NCBI GenBank assembly: GCA_015679605.1
Contig: JAAAVE010000122.1
Span: 15,404 to 31,876, forward strand
Direction: 5' to 3'
DNA length: 16,473 nucleotides
Source of the DNA: Podila epigama
Taxonomy: Eukaryota; Mortierellomycota; Mortierellomycetes; Mortierellales; Mortierellaceae
Positions 1 through 5,857 of this stretch are shown one piece after another; the stretch's first letter is position 1, and every line of letters starts with the position of its first letter. The notes beneath the pieces are model-generated. The model was not told where the DNA came from, did not search any database, and saw only the letters and a list, made by a program, of their open reading frames with translations. Both the position numbers and the translations under genes were made by a program.

Positions 1-198
1 CTGAATGAATGCTTGTTCGAATGGCGGTTGTCTTTCTTACTTTAACTTTACCACCAACACCTACTATTCCACGTAACAAGTGAATTTTTGCCACTATTTT
101 TGCCAAAACCATGCCTACTACTGCTCTCAGCTTAACTCACACGAGAAACACCCTCCAACCCATAAAGACAACCGCCATTCGAACAAGCATTCATTCAG
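1..198. repeat. Perfect 35-bp inverted repeat, arms 1-35 and 164-198
   Basis: The first 35 bases of the window (beginning CTGAATGAATGCTTGTTCGA) are the exact reverse complement of positions 164-198. The arms are separated by 128 bp and could form a long stem-loop. The left arm starts exactly at base 1, so the true repeat may extend beyond the window. The right arm lies inside the 5' part of the open reading frame that starts at 111, upstream of its second Met at 228. This could be a genomic inverted repeat or a fold-back chimera made during amplification or assembly; the sequence alone cannot decide. Confidence 0.9.
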
Positions 199-1679
199 AG
201 TCGTCCATACAAGGAGAAAGGAACGAGATGGATGAAACAGAGGATGAGGAACTTCGATATTTATCAGCAATACCTGGAATCGGTGAACTAGATGATCTGG
301 AGATTTTTGGCTCAAAGACGATAACAGGCCCATCTCCAGGCGTCATCGATTCTGGGCCTTCCAAACTGCGAGGGCCGCAATGGATTCCACATGTTCCAGG
401 TGCAGCGTTAACAACAACGACAATAACACCCGGACAACAGACAGTCAAGCCTATAGTTGTCGCGATTCCATGTCCAGCTCAACAGACATCAATGTTTGGG
501 TGCGGATTTGGGATGGCGTTGTCAGAGTTGTCCAAAAAGATGTGCGTGATATCTCAACGACTCTGGAGTTGTGGTAAGGAGCAACTCTATGACCATCCCT
601 CACCGAAAGGCCGCAACTCCCTCTGCCAGCAGCCGAGCCAAAGGCGACCGAGCCCGAGGCTGAACAGTCAAGAGCGACAGCGCATGCGAGAAAATGACAA
701 CAGTGAAGATGACAACGATAACAATGATGACTACGATGGCGATGAAAACAACAACGACGATAACGACGATGATGATGATAATGATGAATGTACTGCTCTT
801 CTTCAACGACCTTTTGAAAGCAAAGCAACGCGATGCATGGAGTGGCTGCTCAAACCTGCAACAGTTATTGCTGATAATATTTCGTTTGACAAGAGTTCAG
901 CAACTGTTCGCGTTGTAGAGTCACCATCAGAGACCATTCAGAAGGGTCAAATGAGCACAGTGTCGACACCTCATCCTGTGTCATCAATGGTCCGCACGAA
1001 CGATGGAGTTCACGATGTCCATGGTAACACGCTTCCCAATGGCTCCTTGGATTCCATCAATACGATGGTCACTAATGTGCCTAGTCATGGTATCAATGAT
1101 AGTGGCGATGGCAATGGTGATTATGAAAATGATATAGCATACCTTCCCATCTCATTTGTGGATTTTGACAAAGTGGCAACGATTCAAGACCAGTTCAATT
1201 ACATGCGATGCCCACGATTGGACCAGCCGACAGTAGTGGCCACACCAACACTTACACCAGCTTCCAAACCAATTTCGCCTCTCGTCAGGTTCCTTTCAGT
1301 TCCCAACAGCCGTCCAAGAGGGCCACATAATCAGAGTTCAAATAGCAGCAACAGTAGTAGCAGCACGATTTGCGCACTGGAGGACCACAGCACAACCGCC
1401 ACCGCACCTTTTACAAACAACAATCAATGCGGCAGCAATATCATTGTCAACGATGGCTTTATCGACGCCGATAGGACATTATATCCCTCGAGTGAACAGC
1501 CACAACAACAGCAACAACGGCGAGGACGACGACGGCCTCGGAACATTTTGCAAGGTCATCGATTTGGACGTGGTTTCCATCGAGCCCGCGAACGCGTCAA
1601 GGCCGGGCTGGCAGCCTTTCCATTGTTGTTTTCCACACGGAACATCCCCTCCACTCGTCATTCCTCGTTCCATTTCTGA
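111..1679 (+). CDS. Unrecognised low-complexity, mostly disordered protein
   Basis: This is a single-exon open frame of 522 codons, closed upstream by an in-frame TGA at 81-83. I do not recognise its family. Two starts are plausible. ATG 111 has A at -3. ATG 228 (Met40) has G at -3 and +4 and begins a more gene-like acidic segment (MDETEDEELRYLSAIPG). The stretch at about residues 40-110 is the least repetitive part. Residues ~195-227 are an Asp/Asn run encoded by GAT/AAC repeats; later come Ser/Asn-rich, Gln-rich and finally Arg-rich (RRGRRRPR) segments near the C-terminus, the last resembling a nuclear-localisation or nucleic-acid-binding patch. No signal peptide or membrane segment is evident. 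It converges with the gene ending at 1803. An undetected short intron is possible. That it is a gene is supported mainly by ORF length. Confidence 0.6.
   Translation: MPTTALSLTHTRNTLQPIKTTAIRTSIHSESSIQGERNEMDETEDEELRYLSAIPGIGELDDLEIFGSKTITGPSPGVIDSGPSKLRGPQWIPHVPGAALTTTTITPGQQTVKPIVVAIPCPAQQTSMFGCGFGMALSELSKKMCVISQRLWSCGKEQLYDHPSPKGRNSLCQQPSQRRPSPRLNSQERQRMRENDNSEDDNDNNDDYDGDENNNDDNDDDDDNDECTALLQRPFESKATRCMEWLLKPATVIADNISFDKSSATVRVVESPSETIQKGQMSTVSTPHPVSSMVRTNDGVHDVHGNTLPNGSLDSINTMVTNVPSHGINDSGDGNGDYENDIAYLPISFVDFDKVATIQDQFNYMRCPRLDQPTVVATPTLTPASKPISPLVRFLSVPNSRPRGPHNQSSNSSNSSSSTICALEDHSTTATAPFTNNNQCGSNIIVNDGFIDADRTLYPSSEQPQQQQQRRGRRRPRNILQGHRFGRGFHRARERVKAGLAAFPLLFSTRNIPSTRHSSFHF
700..790 (+). 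repeat. Imperfect GAT/AAC trinucleotide tract encoding Asp/Asn run
   Basis: A degenerate array of GAT, GAC and AAC triplets lies in frame in the left-hand gene and encodes an almost pure Asp/Asn segment. It is interrupted enough to look old rather than freshly expanded. It should behave as a length-variable coding microsatellite. Confidence 0.7.
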
Positions 1680-1802
1680 ACAGACGTTATAGCTTTTTTC
1701 TTTCTTACAATTGTTATTATCTATTAGTGCGCATATGTATAATACTATAGCTTTTTAAAAATTAAATACTCAATTATCTTTTTTTTTTACAAATTATTCT
1801 AT
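1680..1802. terminator. Short AT-rich spacer between convergent genes
   Basis: These 123 bases separate the stop codons of two convergent genes and are strongly AT-rich, with T-runs and an ATTAAA-like word near 1761. The spacer presumably carries the cleavage and polyadenylation signals of both transcripts. I cannot assign individual signals with confidence. Confidence 0.35.
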
Positions 1803-2801
1803 TTATCTCGACATCTCTCCACGTCGCGACTCACGATCCGTGGCTCCGAAATGAATCATCTCGTCATCATCACCCATACCAAGTGTAAAAGCATTCTCGA
1901 CCTCTGCTTCAATCATCGTGGGTTTGTTGTTCTTTGCTGATCCCATAAGGTCCAATGGGATATCTGTGGTTGACGACGACAAGGCTTGCTGCTTTCCTTT
2001 GGACAAGGAATGAATAGAGTTTGACAATTGCGCAGGAGCAGGGGCTGCAATTTTGGTGGTGGCAGCAGCTGCTGCTGCTCCTGCTGTTGTTGTTGGCATG
2101 GAGAGTGTAAGACAGGGTCGCTGGGCAGGTGGCTGCCCAGAGAGTGAAGGTGGCAAGTCGAACCAGCCTCTGAAAAACGAACTTGAATAAGATGGGAAAT
2201 TACCAGGTGCTACTTCCCCTGTTGTGTTCTTGGTTGGATGAGTTGTTGTTTTTGTTGCCGATGTAGTTGTCGATGTGGTTGCTGTTGTTGTTGTTGTGCC
2301 TGCTGCTGCTGCTGCTGCTGCTGATGCTGATGTTGATGCTGATGTTGATGCTGATGCTGCCAATATTTTTCCTGCGGATTCGGAAGAAAGATCAATCACA
2401 GTTTCTCGTGCCTTGATACCATCTTGGTCTTCAGATTCAGAACGCGGCTCAGACATGTCATCGATTGTCAGAGCCTCATGGCGGTGGCGATGATGCTCAT
2501 GGTGTTGGTTGAAATGAAGTTGAGGAGGGAGCGCAATACCACTCTCAGTCTCCAGAGTCAAGGACGACAAGGATTTGTCCAACGCGGGCTGCACAAGTGG
2601 GTCAGTGTTGAGGTCGAGGTCGTAAAAACTGGTGTCCATTCCAGCTAGCTTGTCCTGTTGACCTGGCACATTTGGACGCTGCCGGGACACGGCTAGGTTC
2701 TTCTTGAGGGTTTCTACAGAGTTGTTGTCGGTGGACCCATGCATCGACAGAGGATGGCCGTCAGACGCGACAACGTCTTCTTTTGCAATTGACAGTGACA
2801 T
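1803..2801 (-). CDS. Unrecognised Ala/Thr/Ser-rich disordered protein
   Basis: This is a single-exon frame of 332 codons (ATG at 2799-2801, stop at 1803-1805). I recognise no domain. The N-terminal third is polar and acidic, with a His-rich patch (HHEHHRHRH) around residue 100. The middle is dominated by Ala-Ser-Thr and Thr repeats encoded by GCA/ACA-type hexanucleotide repeats. An aromatic island (SSFFRGWFDLPP) follows, then an Ala-rich run, then an acidic C-terminal segment (MIEAEVENAFTLGMGDDDE). The non-repetitive N- and C-terminal parts are the pieces most likely to be conserved. No signal peptide or membrane helix is visible. A GT-rich minisatellite sits directly upstream, so the transcript would have a CA-rich leader. 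Coding status rests on ORF length and convergent placement, not on homology. Confidence 0.6.
   Translation of the reverse strand: MSLSIAKEDVVASDGHPLSMHGSTDNNSVETLKKNLAVSRQRPNVPGQQDKLAGMDTSFYDLDLNTDPLVQPALDKSLSSLTLETESGIALPPQLHFNQHHEHHRHRHEALTIDDMSEPRSESEDQDGIKARETVIDLSSESAGKILAASASTSASTSASAAAAAAAGTTTTTATTSTTTSATKTTTHPTKNTTGEVAPGNFPSYSSSFFRGWFDLPPSLSGQPPAQRPCLTLSMPTTTAGAAAAAATTKIAAPAPAQLSNSIHSLSKGKQQALSSSTTDIPLDLMGSAKNNKPTMIEAEVENAFTLGMGDDDEMIHFGATDRESRRGEMSR
2298..2362 (-). repeat. Coding GCA / GCATCA-type repeat (poly-Ala, Ala-Ser-Thr)
   Basis: A run of GCT/GCA triplets is followed by alternating GATGCT and GATGTT hexamers. On the minus strand it encodes an Ala run next to Ala-Ser-Thr-Ser repeats in the 332-aa protein. 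The near-perfect units suggest recent slippage within the reading frame. Confidence 0.8.
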
Positions 2802-2851
2802 GATTCAAGAAGATGGATTGTTATTTGTTTTTTTTTTCTGGTGCTTGGAGT

Positions 2852-2910
2852 GTGTTGTGTGTGTTTGTGTGTGTTTGTGTGTGTTTGTGTGTGTTTGTGT
2901 GTGTGTTTTG
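2852..2910. repeat. 10-bp minisatellite GTGTTTGTGT, four perfect copies plus flanks
   Basis: Positions 2861-2900 are four identical tandem copies of GTGTTTGTGT, flanked by further GT-rich partial units. The array begins about 50-60 bp upstream of the ATG of the minus-strand gene, so it lies in its promoter or leader, where the mRNA-sense strand is CA-rich. Confidence 0.9.
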
Positions 2911-3330
2911 TATGAATGTTTGAATGTTTGAATCACGAAAAATAATAATAATAAAAATAAAAAAAAAGGACAGAGAAAAGCGCGAAAAAAAAGAGACTTG
3001 ACAATGACAATGCTCGTGACACTGACCATACTTATGACGTATTCAAGAAAAAAGAAACCATGTCTCACTCGATCACAACGCGTCCTTCCCCCAAGAAAGG
3101 AAAAAATACCAATGGTTGCATTAATGCATTAACGGTTCGTTTTATTCGTTTTTCATTTTCTAGAGCCAATAGGAATTCGTTTGAGATTCGTGTTTCAATA
3201 ATGAACATCTCCCCAAACAACCAACCCCCTTTTCTCTTCCATCATTATTGCAGATTATTACATATTACTCAAATTGACATGACAGTTTTGCAAGTCTTGT
3301 GGAAATCTCTTGAAGAAAATATAAATTGCA

Positions 3331-3362
3331 CATAGGAATTTTTGTGCCATGATTTTCCTATG
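3331..3362. repeat. Small inverted repeat CATAGGAA / TTCCTATG
   Basis: Eight-base perfect arms at 3331-3338 and 3355-3362 enclose a 16-nt loop in AT-rich non-coding DNA, about 45 bp outside the candidate left end of the transposon. The role is unknown; it may be a fragment of a small mobile element or chance. Confidence 0.5.
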
Positions 3363-3548
3363 TAGAAATGACTTTCATGACTAAAATAAATTTTTGAAAA
3401 AGTTATTGGAGCATGCGGTGTAAACTTTTGTTACAACGAGTGTGCAAATTGTAGAAATTTGTCACAACAAAAAAAAAATTTATATTTTTATTTTTCAAAA
3501 ATACGTGCTGTTCACTTTTGCGATAACCCTGTTCACACTCCCTTTCCC

Positions 3549-4349
3549 ATGACCCGCAGAGCATCCTCTGACGCATTCCCTGACGCCTCCTCTGACGCCA
3601 CTCCTGACGCTGGCCCTTCAGGCGTAACTCCGGCTTCCACTGATGACCTGGTGGTGACCATGACGGACACAGCAACCCCCAAGATCGCACAGGAAAAGAC
3701 CGTCATCCGAAGAAAAATCCAATGCCGTGGCCTCGTCCCAAAGTCAAAGAACATTGAAGCCAATACTATTACCGTACTGGAAAGTATGCAGGCTTACCCT
3801 CCCTTTGTGCCCCACGGTTTCAAGCTGGAGGCATGGGAAAAGGTGGCAGAGTTATGTCGTTCCGTCCCTGACCTTGTCAATGTGACTGGCCCTCTCTGCG
3901 AGAAAAGATACAAGGAGGTCAAGGCCCAGTACAAAGAGGCTATGGCTGCTTCTTCCAGTAAAGAAACAGGTGTGGCCGAGGGCCCTCCAACTCGGGTGGA
4001 TTGTCTTGTCGAAGGGCTTATTCATCTGGAAGAGCTGGCGGAGCATGACGGAGCTTCCGCCAGAGAACAACAAACAAGAGCGTTTGCCGAAACGAACCGT
4101 CAGACCGCCCTTGCAATGGCAATTCGTGAGGCTGCAACTCTTTCATTTGTGCAAAAGGCTCAGATCCAGCGCGAGGGTGTCGCCCCTGCCCCTGCCCCTG
4201 CTCCTACTCCTACTCCTACCCCTGCCCAGAGTGCGCCAGATACTCGCCCTACCAAAAAACGCCGAGGCTATGATAAGAGTCCTGATGCTCGTTTAGATAG
4301 AATCGCTGACCTTTTGGAAAAGTTGATCGAACATTGCACCAAAAAATAA
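3549..4349 (+). CDS. Harbinger-associated Myb/SANT-like DNA-binding protein
   Basis: This 266-aa ORF is the usual second protein of Harbinger elements, which in known systems binds transposon ends and helps the transposase into the nucleus. I chose ATG 3549 (MTRRASSDAF); the frame opens 90 nt earlier at a Met followed by an AT-derived stretch that looks like leader. Residues ~20-45 hold Ser-Asp/Pro-Asp-Ala repeats. Residues ~65-140 carry the SANT/trihelix-like module, with Trp in EAWEKVAELC and a basic third-helix segment CEKRYKEVKAQYKEAM. A Pro-Ala/Pro-Thr repeat follows, then a basic KKRRGYDK patch resembling a nuclear signal, and a C-terminal amphipathic helix (LDRIADLLEKLIEHC) suited to self-association. 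The frame is intact, in contrast to the transposase. The family call rests on pattern recognition plus its neighbour. Confidence 0.72.
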   Translation: MTRRASSDAFPDASSDATPDAGPSGVTPASTDDLVVTMTDTATPKIAQEKTVIRRKIQCRGLVPKSKNIEANTITVLESMQAYPPFVPHGFKLEAWEKVAELCRSVPDLVNVTGPLCEKRYKEVKAQYKEAMAASSSKETGVAEGPPTRVDCLVEGLIHLEELAEHDGASAREQQTRAFAETNRQTALAMAIREAATLSFVQKAQIQREGVAPAPAPAPTPTPTPAQSAPDTRPTKKRRGYDKSPDARLDRIADLLEKLIEHCTKK

Positions 4350-4410
4350 GACAACAGTGGATCCATTGTTTAATACTTTAATACTACAATATTTCGTGGC
4401 TATCCCTTCG

Positions 4411-5691
4411 TTACAAGTCATGCAGATACTCTTCAAGGTATGGAGGAGGGAGACCAAAGCGAGAAACGGCTGCATTCTTGCCAGTTATGCATGTATGAAT
4501 GTTCGCCATGAGAACAGAGACTGTGTAATGGAGATGCACTTGTGATAAAAGTGAACGCTGATTCTTTCTAAAGTCTGAAAAAGCGAAATACTGGAGAGCG
4601 TGATCAAAGGATCATTCCACTGCAACTCTCACCCCTGACATCGCTTCATTGAAAGCTCTTTGTGGTGGTGTGATGCCTGGATTTGGGTATGGGGCCTGCA
4701 GTACAGGGGAAATGCGATATCCCGGGTCGCCATAAAGGTACATTTGTTCGCCATTTGTATCTTTTGCCCATTGGTACAACGTGTTTTCCAGTCCCGATGC
4801 ACGATAAAGTGCTTGAGCATGGTGCTGTCCATGGTATGGTCCTGAGAGGTGGATGATAATGCCAGTGGGAGCGGTCACTGCTTGGTATTTCATTGCGTGA
4901 ACACAATGGTGGTCATCATCATCATCATCATCCTGTTGTCTTTCGTTCAGCCGAGCAATAGGCCGTACTGCTCCATCAATAAATCCAATGACCTTCGGAA
5001 GCGGAGATCCAGCCTCGTGAATAGCATCTGCAAACTCTTCTAGCTTTTCAGGTGTCAGAAGGGCTCTGTCCCATCCGAGGAGCAATGGGACCCATCGTCG
5101 ATAAATCCATCTAAGTGTCGCAGTGGTCATTCGACTCAACATGCTGATCCCATATCCAAACATTGGGATCAGTTCGACAAAACGGCAAGGATAGGCAAGA
5201 CGACATAATACAAGCGCTACACCGACCAGACTTGACATCCTGGATCCATTTGAGAGAACAAGGACATCAGACATACGGAGAGCAACTACGATTTGCTTTA
5301 CCTCTAACGCACTAAATCGAAAAAGGCTTAAGCAAGTTGCTTCGTCAAAGTTGTCAATATTGAATATGACATGAGGGATGACTGGATCATTTTTCGGCCG
5401 TTGATAATCACGGATAAGTCGCAAGATCTCGACTGCAAGAGCAATTAGCAATATGCGAAACTGGTGGCCATGTCCTTCCTCATCTCCAATAGTAGGGTCG
5501 GCATCGACCTGGACTGCCATTCGTTCAATACGTTCAATACGGTCTGGTTCTTCCTCGTTTTCATATGCCGCATCATAGTCTGAATCCTCGCCATCGATTT
5601 CATCGTCGTCCTCGTTATCAACGTCAAAGTCAAAGTCCTCTTCGTCGTCAGGTATGCCCTCGTCATCAAGGAAATCATCAATTGGATCCAT
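4411..5691 (-). pseudogene. HARBI1-like DDE transposase interrupted by one in-frame TGA
   Basis: The frame runs from ATG 5691 (MDPIDDFLDD; another in-frame Met lies at 5718) to a TGA at 4612-4614, giving 359 aa, and then continues open for 66 codons to TAA at 4411-4413. It belongs to the DDE_Tnp_4/HARBI1 family that cuts and pastes Harbinger elements. Residues 5-50 are strongly acidic. The catalytic core shows D239 in GFIDGAVRPIA, D322 in YGDPGYR, and the presumed Glu E359 in SGVRVAVE, the last residue before the stop. Relatives continue with Trp-Gly-Phe here, so a TGG-to-TGA change is the simplest explanation. The remaining codons still read like the family C-terminus (HALQYFAFSDFRKNQRSLL, ending PPPYLEEYLHDL). 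Seven Asp from a GAT repeat interrupt the segment between the first two catalytic residues. Read-through or a sequencing error cannot be excluded. Confidence 0.8.
4913..4932 (-). repeat. GAT microsatellite inside the transposase core
   Basis: A 20-bp ATC/GAT triplet run encodes most of seven consecutive Asp at transposase residues 254-260, in the loop where relatives usually have a short Tyr/Gly/Lys-containing segment before the HALKYQ-like strand. Confidence 0.85.
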
Positions 5692-5857
5692 GACAAGAAA
5701 CAAAAAGTTGCATGTCAATACTCTCTCACCTCCACAAAGAAAAAAAAAATGAAATGTGGCGATTTAAGTTTTAATCACGTATACACTCCGAAAGCACTGT
5801 ACGTAGAACTCTTCTTCATGAAATACAATGCTCGACATTTTTCTTCTACAAGGATTT
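5692..5857. other. Spacer between transposase start and ACBD5-like stop
   Basis: These 166 bases hold the presumed promoter of the minus-strand transposase, an A-run near 5740, the tentative right terminus of the transposon (to 5789), and the 3' UTR of the ACBD5-like gene. No coding sequence is supported. Confidence 0.4.

Larger units (their letters stand above)
2802..3407. promoter_or_regulatory. Intergenic region upstream of the 332-aa gene, left flank of transposon
   Basis: This non-coding stretch holds the GT minisatellite (2852-2910), A/T-rich tracts near 2937-2990, a CRE-like TGACGT at 3035-3040, a 12-bp perfect palindrome TTAATGCATTAA at 3121-3132, and a CCAAT word at 3166-3170. Near its right end an 8-bp inverted repeat (3331-3338 / 3355-3362) could form a small hairpin. 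The short open frames here are low-complexity and I do not support any as genes. The promoter of the minus-strand gene must lie in this region, but the factor-binding words are short and individually weak. Confidence 0.35.
3408..5789. mobile_element. PIF/Harbinger-type DNA transposon (boundaries tentative)
   Basis: Two ORFs characteristic of the superfamily lie together: a Myb/SANT-like DNA-binding protein (3549-4349, +) and a HARBI1-like DDE transposase (4411-5691, -), arranged tail to tail with about 60 bp between them. That pair is the reason for the call. The ends are uncertain. The best candidate termini are GGAG..GTG..TAAA.CTT-like sequences starting at 3408 and, inverted, ending at 5789; they match only with gaps. 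The expected 3-bp TTA/TAA target-site duplication is not seen at those points. The element must end before the ACBD5-like gene stops at 5858. The transposase carries an in-frame stop, so this copy is probably non-autonomous now. Confidence 0.7.

Noticed and set aside
15-28. GTTCGAATGG resembling a tRNA B box
   Set aside because: There is no matching A box or acceptor stem around it, and the sequence is part of the inverted repeat.
1444-1692. Overlapping 82-codon ORF in another frame at the end of the first gene
   Set aside because: It overlaps the longer frame entirely, has no recognisable domain, and reflects open repeats in the other phase.
2805-3068. Minus-strand 87-codon ORF with apparent hydrophobic segment
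   Set aside because: The Phe/Leu run comes from A/T-rich tracts and the His-Thr repeats come from the GT minisatellite; it is promoter DNA read as protein.
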